Of a DNA stretch of 64,000 bases, positions 11,866-26,300 are shown piece by piece. Positions within the stretch are counted from its first letter, which is position 1; each line of letters begins with the position of its first letter. Both the position numbers and the translations under genes were made by a program. Source of the stretch: Anaspis maculata (lineage: Eukaryota; Arthropoda; Insecta; Coleoptera; Scraptiidae); assembly GCA_949128115.1 (NCBI GenBank), contig OX421963.1, positions 41,461,979 to 41,525,978 on the forward strand, written 5' to 3'. The notes beneath the pieces are model-generated. The model saw only the letters and a list, made by a program, of their open reading frames with translations, did not search any database and was not told the origin of the DNA.

Positions 11866-13353
11866 GTGTCAAAACTGTCGTATTAAAAATCAACTTTCGT
11901 CAATAAATCCCTCCGTGTTTCAGTTCGATTTATCAAAATTGGTAATGTACCAGTTGGTGCTTTATCATTTGGTTGTGGAACAGAATCATCTGTGGGCATT
12001 GACACCTTCATAATTTTTTTTCCAAATTTTCAATGTTTCCTTCATCTTTTGGGAAAAATGTGTAAAATTTCATATCAGGGTTATATTATTGTCGCGCTAG
12101 AATGCGGTGAACCTGCACGGATAGGCAGGACGTTAACGTTTCTTTAAAACTTGTAAAAAATGGTCGAAATCTCATGTCTTGACCAATTCATCCCAAGATT
12201 GACCAGTCAAAACTCTACCTGAAATATTTCATGTATAGTGTCAAAACTGTCGTATTAAAAATCAACTTTCGTCAATAAATCCCTTCGTGTTTCAGTTCCA
12301 TTTGTCAAAATTGGTAATGTACCAGTTGGTGCTTTATCATTTGGTTGTGGAACAGAATCATCTGTGGGCATTGACACCTTCATAATTTTTTTTCCAAATT
12401 TTCAATGTTTCCTTCATCTTTTGGGAAAAATGTGTAAAATTTCATATCAGGGTTATATTATTGTCGCGCTAGAATGCGGTGAACCTGCACGGATAGGCAG
12501 GACGTTAACGTTTCTTTAAAACTTGTAAAAAATGGTCGAAATCTCATGTCTTGACCAATTCATCCCAAGATTGACCAGTCAAAACTCTACCTGAAATATT
12601 TCATGTATAGTGTCAAAACTGTCGTATTCAAAATCAACTTTCGTCAATAAATCCCTCCGTGTTTCAGTTCGATTTGTCAAAATTGGTAATGTACCAGTTG
12701 GTGCTTTATCATTTGGTTGTGGAACAGAATCATCTGTGGGCATTGACACCTTCATAATTTTTTTTCCAAATTTTCAATGTTTCCTTCATCTTTTGGGAAA
12801 AATGTGTAAAATTTCATATCAGGGTTATATTATTGTCGCGCTAGAATGCGGTGAACCTGCACGGATAGGCAGGACGTTAACGTTTCTTTAAAACTTGTAA
12901 AAAATGGTCGAAATCTCATGTCTTGACCAATTCATCCCAAGATTGACCAGTCAAAACTCTACCTGAAATATTTCATGTATAGTGTCAAAACTGTCGTATT
13001 GAAAATCAACTTTCGTCAATAAATCCCTTCGTGTTTCAGTTCCATTTGTCAAAATTGGTAATGTACCAGTTGGTGCTTTATTATTTGGTTGTGGAACAGT
13101 ATCATCTGTGGGCATTGACACCTTCATAATTTTTTTTCCAAATTTTCAATGTTTCCTTCATCTTTTGGGAAAAATGTGTAAAATTTCATATCAGGGTTAT
13201 ATTATTGTCGCGCTAGAATGCGGTGAACCTGCACGGATTGGCAGGACGTTAACGTTTCTTTAAAACTTGTAAAAAATGGTCGAAATCTCATGTCTTGACC
13301 AATTGATCCCAAGATTGACCAGTCAAAACTCTACCTGAAATATTTCATGTATA
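11866..13353 (+). repeat. Block N, X, O, P (end of super-repeat S)
   Basis: Monomers begin at 11,866 (N: TTCGATTTATC), 12,238 (X: CCTTCGTG and TTCCATTT with TATCATT and TTTCTTTAAAAC), 12,610 (an O-like copy without the TGTCTCC tag) and 12,982 (P: TTGAAAATC, AACAGTATC, GATTGGCAGG, CAATTGATCC). X combines the P-type front with an N/O-type remainder and is absent from the U unit. The block followed by A, B, C recurs at 47,195-49,797, a shift of 35,329 bp, although there X carries AATGTTCG and O carries TGTCTCC. Confidence 0.85.
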
Positions 13354-15211
13354 GTGTCAAAACTGTCGTATTAAAAATCAACTTTCGTCAATAAATCCCT
13401 TCGTGTTTCAGTTCCATTTGTCAAAATTGGTAATGTACCAGTTGGTGCTTTATTATTTGGTTGTGGAACAGTATCATCTGTGGGCATTGACACCTTCATA
13501 ATTTTTTTTCCAAATTTTCAATTCTTCCTTCATCTTTTGGGAAAAATGTGTAAAATTTCATATCAGGGTTATATTATTGTCGCGCTAGAATGCGGTGAAC
13601 CTGCACGGATAGGCAGGACGTTAACGTTCCTTCAAAACTTGTAAAAAATGGTCGAAATGTCATGTCTTGACCAATTGATCCCAAGATTGACCAGTCAAAA
13701 CTCTACCTGAAATATTTCATGTATAGTGTCAAAACTGTCGTATTAAAAATCAACTTTCGTCAATAAATCCCTCCGTGTTTCAGTTCCATTTGTCAAAATT
13801 GGTTATGTACCAGTTGGTGCTTCATTATTTGGTTGTGGAACAGAATCATCTGTGGGCATTGACACCTTCATAATTTTTTCTTCAAATTTTCAATGTTTCC
13901 TTCATCTTTTGAGAAAAATGGTTAAAATTTCATATCAGGGTTATATTATTGTCGCGCTAGAATGCGGTGAACCTGCACGGATAGGCAGGACGTTAACGTT
14001 CCTTTAAAACTTGTAAAAAATGGTCGAAATCTCATGTCTTGACTAATTCATCCCAAGATTGACCAGTCAAAACTCTACCTGAAATATTTCATGTATAGTG
14101 TCAAAACTGTCGTATCAAGAATCAACTTTCGTCAATAAATCCCTCCGTGTTTCAGTTCCATTTGTCAAAATTGGTAATGTACCAGTTGGTGCTTTATAAT
14201 TTGATTGTGGAACAGAATCATCTGTGGGCATTGACACCTTCATTTTTTTTTTTCGAATTTTCGATGTTTTCTTCATCTTTTGGGAAAAATGCGTGAATTT
14301 CCATATCAGGGTTATATTATTGTCGCACTAGAATGCGGTGAACCTGCACGGATAGGAAGGACGTTAACGTTCCTTTAAAACTTGTAAAAAATGGTCGAAA
14401 TCTCATGTCTTGACCAATTCATCCCAAGATTGACCAGTCAAAACTCTACCTGAAATATTTCATGTATAGTGTCAAAACTGTCGTATTCAAAATCAACTTT
14501 CGTCCATAAATCCCTCCGTGTTTCAGTTCGATTTGTCAAAATTGGTAATGTACCAGTTGGTGCTTTATAATTTGATTGTGGAACAGAATCATCTGTGGGC
14601 ATTGACACCTTCATTTTTTTTTTTCGAATTTTCGATGTTTTCTTCATCTTTTGGGAAAAATGCGTGAATTTCCATATCAGGGTTATATTATTGTCGCGCT
14701 AGAATGCGGTGAACCTGCACGGATAGGCAGGACGTTAACGTTCCTTCAAAACTTGTAAAAAATGGTCGAAATGTCATGTCTTGACCAATTGATCCCAAGA
14801 TTGACCAGTCAAAACTCTACCTGAAATATTTCATGTATAGTGTCAAAACTGTCGTATTAAAAATCAACTTTCGTCAATAAATCCCTCCGTGTTTCAGTTC
14901 CATTTGTCAAAATTGGTTATGTACCAGTTGGTGCTTCATTATTTGGTTGTGGAACAGAATCATCTGTGGGCATTGACACCTTCATAATTTTTTCTTCAAA
15001 TTTTCAATGTTTCCTTCATCTTTTGAGAAAAATGGTTAAAATTTCATATCAGGGTTATATTATTGTCGCGCTAGAATGCGGTGAACCTGCACGGATAGGC
15101 AGGACGTTAACGTTCCTTTAAAACTTGTAAAAAATGGTCGAAATCTCATGTCTTGACTAATTCATCCCAAGATTGACCAGTCAAAACTCTACCTGAAATA
15201 TTTCATGTATA
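13354..15211 (+). repeat. Leader block A, B, C, D, B, copy 2
   Basis: Starts at 13,354, 13,726, 14,098, 14,469 and 14,840. It matches 1-1,826 at 13,385 bp, including the AATTCTTCC tag of A and the three-part mosaic D. Unlike copy 1, A is complete here, so its TTAAAAATC and CCTTCGTG front can be seen. It directly follows the P monomer at 12,982. Confidence 0.9.
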
Positions 15212-18200
15212 GTGTCAAAACTGTCGTATCAAGAATCAACTTTCGTCAATAAATCCCTCCGTGTTTCAGTTCCATTTGTCAAAATTGGTAATGTACCAGT
15301 TGGTGCTTTATAATTTGATTGTGGAACAGAATCATCTGTGGGCATTGACACCTTCATTTTTTTTTTCGAATTTTCGATGTTTTCTTCATCTTTTGGGAAA
15401 AATGCGTGAATTTCCATATCAGGGTTATATTATTGTCGCACTAGAATGCGGTGAACCTGCACGGATAGGAAGGACGTTAACGTTCCTTTAAAACTTGTAA
15501 AAAATGGTCGAAATCTCATGTCTTGACCAATTCATCCCAAGATTGACCAGTCAAAACTCTACCTGAAATATTTCATGTATAGTGTCAAAACTGTCGTATT
15601 CAAAATCAACTTTCGTCCATGAATCCCTCCGTGTTTCAGTTCGATTTGTCAAAATTGGTAATGTACCAGTTGGTGCTTTATCATTTGGTTGTGGAACAGA
15701 ATCATCTGTGGGCATTGACACCTTCATAATTTTTTTTCCAAATTTTCAATGTTTCCTTCATCTTTTGGGAAAAATGTGTAGAATTTCATATCAGGGTTAT
15801 ATTATTGTCGCGCTAGAATGCGGTGAACCTGCACGGATAGGCAGGACGTTAACGTTTCTTTAAAACTTGTAAAAAATGGTCGAAATCTCATGTCTTGACC
15901 AATTCATCCCAAGATTGACCAGTCAAAACTCTACCTGAAATATTTCATGTATAGTGTCAAAACTGTCGTATTCAAAATCAACTTTCGTCAATAAATCCCT
16001 CCGTGTTTCAGTTCGATTTGTCAAAATTGGTAATGTACCAGTTGGTGCTTTATCATTTGGTTGTGGAACAGAATCATCTGTGGGCATTGACACCTTCATA
16101 ATTTTTTCTCCAAATTTTCAATGTTTCCTTCATCTTTCGGGAAAAATGTGTCAAATTTCATATCAGGGTTATATTATTGTCGCGCTAGAATGCGGTGAAC
16201 CTGCACGGATAGGCAGGACGTTAACGTTCCTTCAAAACTTGTGAAAAATGGTCGAAATCTCATGTCTTGACCAATTGATCCCAAGATTGACCAGTCAAAA
16301 CTCTACCTGAAATATTTCATGTATAGTGTCAAAACTGTCGTATTAAAAATCAACTTTCGTCAATAAATCCCTCCGTGTTTCAGTTCCATTTGTCAAAATT
16401 GGTTATGTACCAGTTGGTGCTTCATTATTTGGTTGTGGAACAGAATCATCTGTGGGCATTGACACCTTCATAATTTTTTCTTCAAATTTTCAATGTTTCC
16501 TTCATCTTTTGAGAAAAATGGTTAAAATTTCATATCAGGGTTATATTATTGTCGCGCTAGAATGCGGTGAACCTGCACGGATAGGCAGGACGTTAACGTT
16601 CCTTTAAAACTTGTAAAAAATGGTCGAAAGGTCATGTCTTGACTAATTCATCCCAAGATTGACCAGTCAAAACTCTACCTGAAATATTTCATGTATAGTG
16701 TCAAAACTGTCGTATCAAGAATCAACTTTCGTCAATAAATCCCTCCGTGTTTCAGTTCCATTTGTCAAAATTGGTAATGTACCAGTTGGTGCTTTATAAT
16801 TTGATTGTGGAACAGAATCATCTGTGGGCATTGACACCTTCATTTTTTTTTTTCGAATTTTCGATGTTTTCTTCATCTTTTGGGAAAAATGCGTGAATTT
16901 CCATATCAGGGTTATATTATTGTCGCACTAGAATGCGGTGAACCTGCACGGATAGGAAGGACGTTAACGTTCCTTTAAAACTTGTAAAAAATGGTCGAAA
17001 TCTCATGTCTTGACCAATTCATCCCAAGATTGACCAGTCAAAACTCTACCTGAAATATTTCATGTATAGTGTCAAAACTGTCGTATTCAAAATCAACTTT
17101 CGTCCATAAATCCCTCCGTGTTTCAGTTCGATTTGTCAAAATTGGTAATGTACCAGTTGGTGCTTTATCATTTGGTTGTGGAACAGAATCATCTGTGGGC
17201 ATTGACACCTTCATAATTTTTTTTCCAAATTTTCAATGTTTCCTTCATCTTTTGGGAAAAATGTGTAGAATTTCATATCAGGGTTATATTATTGTCGCGC
17301 TAGAATGCGGTGAACCTGCACGGATAGGCAGGACGTTAACGTTTCTTTAAAACTTGTAAAAAATGGTCGAAATCTCATGTCTTGACCAATTCATCCCAAG
17401 ATTGACCAGTCAAAACTCTACCTGAAATATTTCATGTATAGTGTCAAAACTGTCGTATTCAAAATCAACTTTCGTCAATAAATCCCTCCGTGTTTCAGTT
17501 CGATTTGTCAAAATTGGTAATGTACCAGTTGGTGCTTTATCATTTGGTTGTGGAACAGAATCATCTGTGGGCATTGACACCTTCATAATTTTTTCTCCAA
17601 ATTTTCAATGTTTCCTTCATCTTTCGGGAAAAATGTGTCAAATTTCATATCAGGGTTATATTATTGTCGCGCTAGAATGCGGTGAACCTGCACGGATAGG
17701 CAGGACGTTAACGTTCCTTCAAAACTTGTAAAAAATGGTCGAAATCTCATGTCTTGACCAATTCATCCCAAGATTGACCAGTCAAAACTCTACCTGAAAT
17801 ATTTCATGTATAGTGTCAAAACTGTCGTATTAAAAATCAACTTTCGTCAATAAATCCCTCCGTGTTTCTGTTCCATTTGTCAAAATTGGTAATGTACCAG
17901 TTGGTGCTTTATTATTTGGTTGTGGAACAGAATCATCTGTGGGCATTGACACCTTCATAATCTTTTTTCCAAATTTCCAATGTTTCCTTCATCTTTTGGG
18001 AAAAATGTGTAAAATTTCATATCAGGGTTATATTATTGTCGCGCTAGAATGCGGTGAACCTGCACGGATAGGCAGGACGTCAACGTTCCTTTAAAACTTG
18101 TGAAAAATGGTCGAAATCTCATGTCTTGACTAATTCATCCCAAGATTGACCAGTCAAAACTCTACCTGAAATATTTCATGTATAGTGTCAAAACTGTCGT

Positions 18201-21200
18201 ATTCAAAATCAACTTTCGTCAATAAATCCCTCCGTGTTTCAGTTCAATTTGTCAAAATTGGTAATGTACCAGTTGGTGCTTTATCATTTGGTTGTTGAAC
18301 AGAATCATCTGTGGGCATTGACACCTTCATAATTTTTTCTCCAAATTTTCAATGTTTCCTTCATCTTTCGGGAAAAATGTGTCAAATTTCATATCAGGGT
18401 TATATTATTGTCGCGCTAGAATGCGGTGAACCTGCACGGATAGGCAGGACGTTAACGTTCCTTCAAAACTTGTAAAAAATGGTCGAAATCTCATGTCTTG
18501 ACCAATTCATCCCAAGATTGACCAGTCAAAACTCTACCTGAAATATTTCATGTATAGTGTCAAAACTGTCGTATTAAAAATCAACTTTCGTCAATAAATC
18601 CCTCCGTGTTTCTGTTCCATTTGTCAAAATTGGTAATGTACCAGTTGGTGCTTTATTATTTGGTTGTGGAACAGAATCATCTGTGGGCATTGACACCTTC
18701 ATAATCTTTTTTCCAAATTTCCAATGTTTCCTTCATCTTTTGGGAAAAATGTGTAAAATTTCATATCAGGGTTATATTATTGTCGCGCTAGAATGCGGTG
18801 AACCTGCACGGATAGACAGGACGTCAACGTTCCTTTAAAACTTGTAAAAAATGGTCGAAATCTCATGTCTTGACTAATTCATCCCAAGATTGACCAGTCA
18901 AAACTCTACCTGAAATATTTCATGTATAGTGTCAAAACTGTCGTATTAAGAATCAACTTTCGTCAATAAATCCCTCCGTGTTTCAGTTCCATTTGTCAAA
19001 ATTGGTAATGTACCAGTTGGTGCTTTATAATTTGATTGTGGAACAGAATCATCTGTGGGCATTGACACCTTCATATTTTTTTTTTTCGAATTCTCGATGT
19101 TTCCTTTATCTTTTGGGAAAAAGGCGTGAATTTCCATATCAGGGTTATATTATTGTCGCGCTAGAATGCGGTGAACCTGCACGGATAGGCAGGACGTTAA
19201 CGTTCCTTTAAAACTTGTAAAAAATGGTCGAAATCTCATGTCTTGACCAATTCATCCCAAGATTGACCAGTCAAAACTCTACCTGAAATATTTCATGTAT
19301 AGTGTCAAAACTGTCGTATTCAAAATCAACTTTCGTCAATAAATCCCTCCGTGTTTCAGTTCCATTTGTCAAAATTGGTAATGTACCAGTTGGTGCTTTA
19401 TCATTTGGTTGTGGAACAGAATCATCTGTGGGCATTGACACCTTCATAATTTTTTTTCCAAATTTTCAATGTTTCCTTCATCTTTTGGGAAAAATTTGTA
19501 AAATTTCATATCAGGGTTATATTATTGTCGCGCTAGAATGCGGTGAACCTGCACGGATAGGCAGGACGTTAACGTTTCTTTAAAACTTGTAAAAAATGGT
19601 CGAAATCTCATGTCTTGACCAATTCATCCCAAGATTGACCAGTCAAAACTCTACCTGAAATATTTCATGTATAGTGTCAAAACTGTCGTATTCAAAATCA
19701 ACTTTCGTCAATAAATCCCTCCGTGTTTCAGTTCGATTTGTCAAAATTGGTAATGTACCAGTTGGTGCTTTATCATTTGGTTGTGGAACAGAATCATCCG
19801 TGGGCATTGGCACCTTCATAATTTTTTTTCCAAATTTTCAATGTTTCCTTCATCTTTTGGGAAAAATGTGTAAAATTTCATATCAGGGTTATATTATTGT
19901 CGCGCTAGAATGCGGTGAACCTGCACGGATAGGCAGGACGTTAACGTTTCTTTAAAACTTGTAAAAAATGGTCGAAATCTCATGTCTTGACCAATTCATC
20001 CCAAGATTGACCAGTCAAAACTCTACCTGAAATATTTCATGTATAGTGTCAAAACTGTCGTATTAAAAATCAACTTTCGTTAATAAATCCCTCCGTGTTT
20101 CAGTTCGATTTGTCAAAATTGGTAATGTACCAGTTGGTGCTTTATCATTTGGTTGTGGAACAGAATCATCTGTGGGCATTGACACCTTCATAATTTTTTT
20201 TCCAAATTTTCAATGTTTCCTTCATCTTTTGGGAAAAATTTGTAAAATTTCATATCAGGGTTATATTATTGTCGCCCTAGAATGCGGTGAACCTGCACGG
20301 ATAGGCAGGACGTTAACGTTTCTTTAAAACTTGTAAAAAATGGTCGAAATCTCATGTCTTGACCAATTCATCCCAAGATTGACCAGTCAAAACTCTACCT
20401 GAAATATTTCATGTATAGTGTCAAAACTGTCGTATTCAAAATCAACTTTCGTCAATAAATCCCTCCGTGTTTCAGTTCGATTTGTCAAAATTGGTAATGT
20501 ACCAGTTGGTGCTTTATCATTTGGTTGTGGAACAGAATCATCCGTGGGCATTGGCACCTTCATAATTTTTTTTCCAAATTTTCAATGTTTCCTTCATCTT
20601 TTGGGAAAAATGTGTAAAATTTCATATCAGGGTTATATTATTGTCGCGCTAGAATGCGGTGAACCTGCACGGATAGGCAGGACGTTAACGTTTCTTTAAA
20701 ACTTGTAAAAAATGGTCGAAATCTCATGTCTTGACCAATTCATCCCAAGATTGACCAGTCAAAACTCTACCTGAAATATTTCATGTATAGTGTCAAAACT
20801 GTCGTATTAAAAATCAACTTTCGTCAATAAATCCCTCCGTGTCTCAGTTCCATTTGTCAAAATTGGTTATGTACCAGTTGGTGCTTCATTATTTGGTTGT
20901 GGAACAGAATCATCTGTGGGCATTGACACCTTCATAATTTTTTCTTCAAATTTTCAATGTTTCCTTCATCTTTTGAGAAAAATGGTTAAAATTTCATATC
21001 AGGGTTATATTATTGTCGCGCTAGAATGCGGTGAACCTGCACGGATAGGCAGGACGTTAACGTTCCTTTAAAACTTGTAAAAAATGGTCGAAATCTCATG
21101 TCTTGACTAATTCATCCCAAGATTGACCAGTCAAAACTCTACCTGAAATATTTCATGTATAGTGTCAAAACTGTCGTATCAAGAATCAACTTTCGTCAAT

Positions 21201-23393
21201 AAATCCCTCCGTGTTTCAGTTCCATTTGTCAAAATTGGTAATGTACCAGTTGGTGCTTTATAATTTGATTGTGGAACAGAATCATCTGTGGGCATTGACA
21301 CCTTCATTTTTTTTTTTCGAATTTTCGATGTTTTCTTCATCTTTTGGGAAAAATGCGTGAATTTCCATATCAGGGTTATATTATTGTCGCACTAGAATGC
21401 GGTGAACCTGCACGGATAGGCAGGACGTTAACGTTCCTTTAAAACTTGTAAAAAATGGTCGAAATCTCATGTCTTGACTAATTCATCCCAAGATTGACCA
21501 GTCAAAACTCTACCTGAAATATTTCATGTATAGTGTCAAAACTGTCGTATTCAAAATCAACTTTCGTCAATAAATCCCTCCGTGTTTCAGTTCGATTTGT
21601 CAAAATTGGTGATGTACCAGTTGGTGCTTTATCATTTGGTTGTGGAACAGAATCATCTGTGGGCATTGACACCTTCATAATTTTTTTTCCAAATTTTCAA
21701 TGTTTCCTTCATCTTTTGGGTAAAAATGTGTAGAATTTCATATCAGGGTTATATTATTGTCGCGCTAGAATGCGGTGAACCTGCACGGATAGGCAGGACG
21801 TTAACGTTTCTTTAAAACTTGTAAAAAATGGTCGAAATCTCATGTCTTGACCAATTCATCCCAAGATTGACCAGTCAAAACTCTACCTGAAATATTTCAT
21901 GTATAGTGTCAAAACTGTCGTATTCAAAATCAACTTTCGTCAATAAATCCCTCCGTGTTTCAGTTCGATTTGTCAAAATTGGTAATGTACCAGTTGGTGC
22001 TTTATCATTTGGTTGTGGAACAGAATCATCTGTGGGCATTGACACCTTCATAATTTTTTTTCCAAATTTTCAATGTTTCCTTCATCTTTTGGGAAAAATG
22101 TGTAAAATTTCATATCAGGGTTATATCATTGTCGCGCTAGAATGCCGTGAACCTGCACGGATAGGCAGGACGTTAACGTTTCTTTAAAACTTGTAAAAAA
22201 TGGTCGAAATCTCATGTCTTGACCAATTCATCCCAAGATTGACCAGTCAAAACTCTACCTGAAATATTTCATGTATAGTGTCAAAACTGTCGTATTAAAA
22301 ATCAACTTTCGTCAATAAATCCCTCCGTGTTTCAGTTCGATTTATCAAAATTGGTAATGTACCAGTTGGTGCTTTATCATTTGGTTGTGGAACAGAATCA
22401 TCTGTGGGCATTGACACCTTCATAATTTTTTTTCCAAATTTTCAATGTTTCCTTCATCTTTTGGGAAAAATGTGTAAAATTTCATATCAGGGTTATATTA
22501 TTGTCGCGCTAGAATGCGGTGAACCTGCACGGATAGGCAGGACGTTAACGTTTCTTTAAAACTTGTAAAAAATGTTCGAAATCTCATGTCTTGACCAATT
22601 CATCCCAAGATTGACCAGTCAAAACTCTACCTGAAATATTTCATGTATAGTGTCAAAACTGTCGTATTCAAAATCAACTTTCGTCAATAAATCCCTCCGT
22701 GTTTCAGTTCGATTTGTCAAAATTGGTAATGTACCAGTTGGTGCTTTATCATTTGGTTGTGGAACAGAATCATCTGTGGGCATTGACACCTTCATAATTT
22801 TTTTTCCAAATTTTCAATGTCTCCTTCATCTTTTGGGAAAAATGTGTAAAATTTCATATCAGGGTTATATTATTGTCGCGCTAGAATGCGGTGAACCTGC
22901 ACGGATAGGCAGGACGTTAACGTTTCTTTAAAACTTGTAAAAAATGGTCGAAATCTCATGTCTTGACCAATTCATCCCAAGATTGACCAGTCAAAACTCT
23001 ACCTGAAATATTTCATGTATAGTGTCAAAACTGTCGTATTGAAAATCAACTTTCGTCAATAAATCCCTTCGTGTTTCAGTTCCATTTGTCAAAATTGGTA
23101 ATGTACCAGTTGGTGCTTTATTATTTGGTTGTGGAACAGTATCATCTGTGGGCATTGACACCTTCATAATTTTTTTTCCAAATTTTCAATGTTTCCTTCA
23201 TCTTTTGGGAAAAATGTGTAAAATTTCATATCAGGGTTATATTATTGTCGCGCTAGAATGCGGTGAACCTGCACGGATTGGCAGGACGTTAACGTTTCTT
23301 TAAAACTTGTAAAAAATGGTCGAAATCTCATGTCTTGACCAATTGATCCCAAGATTGACCAGTCAAAACTCTACCTGAAATATTTCATGTATA
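15212..23393 (+). repeat. Higher-order repeat U, copy 2 (22 monomers)
   Basis: Same monomer order and tags as 1,827-10,008, shifted by 13,385 bp. Examples: E2 at 15,582, E6 at 17,069, H9 at 18,185, I11 at 18,929, L14 at 20,046, E18 at 21,533 with the extra T, M19 at 21,906, O21 at 22,650 and P22 at 23,022. Two private changes mark this copy: TTCAATTT at 18,243-18,250 where the other H9 copies I checked have TTCGATTT, and AAAAAGGCG near 19,120 where other I11 copies have AAAAATGCG. These are useful for telling the copies apart in reads. Confidence 0.92.
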
Positions 23394-26300
23394 GTGTCAA
23401 AACTGTCGTATTAAAAATCAACTTTCGTCAATAAATCCCTCCGTGTTTCAGTTCCATTTGTCAAAATTGGTAATGTACCAGTTGGTGCTTTATAATTTGA
23501 TTGTGGAACAGAATCATCTGTGGGCATTGACACCTTCATTTTTTTTTTCGAATTTTCGATGTTTTCTTCATCTTTTGGGAAAAATGCGTGAATTTCCATA
23601 TCAGGGTTATATTATTGTCGCACTAGAATGCGGTGAACCTGCACGGATAGGAAGGACGTTAACGTTCCTTTAAAACTTGTAAAAAATGGTCGAAATCTCA
23701 TGTCTTGACCAATTCATCCCAAGATTGACCAGTCAAAACTCTACCTGAAATATTTCATGTATAGTGTCAAAACTGTCGTATTCAAAATCAACTTTCGTCC
23801 ATGAATCCCTCCGTGTTTCAGTTCGATTTGTCAAAATTGGTAATGTACCAGTTGGTGCTTTATCATTTGGTTGTGGAACAGAATCATCTGTGGGCATTGA
23901 CACCTTCATAATTTTTTTTCCAAATTTTCAATGTTTCCTTCATCTTTTGGGAAAAATGTGTAGAATTTCATATCAGGGTTATATTATTGTCGCGCTAGAA
24001 TGCGGTGAACCTGCACGGATAGGCAGGACGTTAACGTTTCTTTAAAACTTGTAAAAAATGGTCGAAATCTCATGTCTTGACCAATTCATCCCAAGATTGA
24101 CCAGTCAAAACTCTACCTGAAATATTTCATGTATAGTGTCAAAACTGTCGTATTCAAAATCAACTTTCGTCAATAAATCCCTCCGTGTTTCAGTTCGATT
24201 TGTCAAAATTGGTAATGTACCAGTTGGTGCTTTATCATTTGGTTGTGGAACAGAATCATCTGTGGGCATTGACACCTTCATAATTTTTTCTCCAAATTTT
24301 CAATGTTTCCTTCATCTTTCGGGAAAAATGTGTCAAATTTCATATCAGGGTTATATTATTGTCGCGCTAGAATGCGGTGAACCTGCACGGATAGGCAGGA
24401 CGTTAACGTTCCTTCAAAACTTGTGAAAAATGGTCGAAATCTCATGTCTTGACCAATTGATCCCAAGATTGACCAGTCAAAACTCTACCTGAAATATTTC
24501 ATGTATAGTGTCAAAACTGTCGTATTAAAAATCAACTTTCGTCAATAAATCCCTCCGTGTTTCAGTTCCATTTGTCAAAATTGGTTATGTACCAGTTGGT
24601 GCTTCATTATTTGGTTGTGGAACAGAATCATCTGTGGGCATTGACACCTTCATAATTTTTTCTTCAAATTTTCAATGTTTCCTTCATCTTTTGAGAAAAA
24701 TGGTTAAAATTTCATATCAGGGTTATATTATTGTCGCGCTAGAATGCGGTGAACCTGCACGGATAGGCAGGACGTTAACGTTCCTTTAAAACTTGTAAAA
24801 AATGGTCGAAATCTCATGTCTTGACTAATTCATCCCAAGATTGACCAGTCAAAACTCTACCTGAAATATTTCATGTATAGTGTCAAAACTGTCGTATCAA
24901 GAATCAACTTTCGTCAATAAATCCCTCCGTGTTTCAGTTCCATTTGTCAAAATTGGTAATGTACCAGTTGGTGCTTTATAATTTGATTGTGGAACAGAAT
25001 CATCTGTGGGCATTGACACCTTCATTTTTTTTTTTCGAATTTTCGATGTTTTCTTCATCTTTTGGGAAAAATGCGTGAATTTCCATATCAGGGTTATATT
25101 ATTGTCGCACTAGAATGCGGTGAACCTGCACGGATAGGAAGGACGTTAACGTTCCTTTAAAACTTGTAAAAAATGGTCGAAATCTCATGTCTTGACCAAT
25201 TCATCCCAAGATTGACCAGTCAAAACTCTACCTGAAATATTTCATGTATAGTGTCAAAACTGTCGTATTCAAAATCAACTTTCGTCCATAAATCCCTCCG
25301 TGTTTCAGTTCGATTTGTCAAAATTGGTAATGTACCAGTTGGTGCTTTATCATTTGGTTGTGGAACAGAATCATCTGTGGGCATTGACACCTTCATAATT
25401 TTTTTTCCAAATTTTCAATGTTTCCTTCATCTTTTGGGAAAAATGTGTAGAATTTCATATCAGGGTTATATTATTGTCGCGCTAGAATGCGGTGAACCTG
25501 CACGGATAGGCAGGACGTTAACGTTTCTTTAAAACTTGTAAAAAATGGTCGAAATCTCATGTCTTGACCAATTCATCCCAAGATTGACCAGTCAAAACTC
25601 TACCTGAAATATTTCATGTATAGTGTCAAAACTGTCGTATTCAAAATCAACTTTCGTCAATAAATCCCTCCGTGTTTCAGTTCGATTTGTCAAAATTGGT
25701 AATGTACCAGTTGGTGCTTTATCATTTGGTTGTGGAACAGAATCATCTGTGGGCATTGACACCTTCATAATTTTTTCTCCAAATTTTCAATGTTTCCTTC
25801 ATCTTTCGGGAAAAATGTGTCAAATTTCATATCAGGGTTATATTATTGTCGCGCTAGAATGCGGTGAACCTGCACGGATAGGCAGGACGTTAACGTTCCT
25901 TCAAAACTTGTAAAAAATGGTCGAAATCTCATGTCTTGACCAATTCATCCCAAGATTGACCAGTCAAAACTCTACCTGAAATATTTCATGTATAGTGTCA
26001 AAACTGTCGTATTAAAAATCAACTTTCGTCAATAAATCCCTCCGTGTTTCTGTTCCATTTGTCAAAATTGGTAATGTACCAGTTGGTGCTTTATTATTTG
26101 GTTGTGGAACAGAATCATCTGTGGGCATTGACACCTTCATAATCTTTTTTCCAAATTTCCAATGTTTCCTTCATCTTTTGGGAAAAATGTGTAAAATTTC
26201 ATATCAGGGTTATATTATTGTCGCGCTAGAATGCGGTGAACCTGCACGGATAGGCAGGACGTCAACGTTCCTTTAAAACTTGTGAAAAATGGTCGAAATC

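Larger units (their letters stand above)
1..13353 (+). repeat. Super-repeat S, copy 1 (36 monomers, 13,385-bp period)
   Basis: The monomer starting 31 bases before the window is type A and is matched by the monomer at 13,354, so the period is 13,385 bp. Order: A, B, C, D, B (to 1,826); then U positions 1-22 (1,827-10,008); then U positions 1-5 again (10,009-11,865); then N, X, O, P (11,866-13,353). The same order, variants and T-tract lengths reappear in copy 2 up to 25,250. The differences I noticed over that span are single bases: 1,388 A versus 14,773 G; 4,861 G versus 18,246 A; and a T to G change in the GCGTG region of monomer I (about 5,743 versus 19,128). I did not align every base, so this is a minimum. 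Such similarity implies a recent duplication, or an assembly artefact. Confidence 0.93.
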
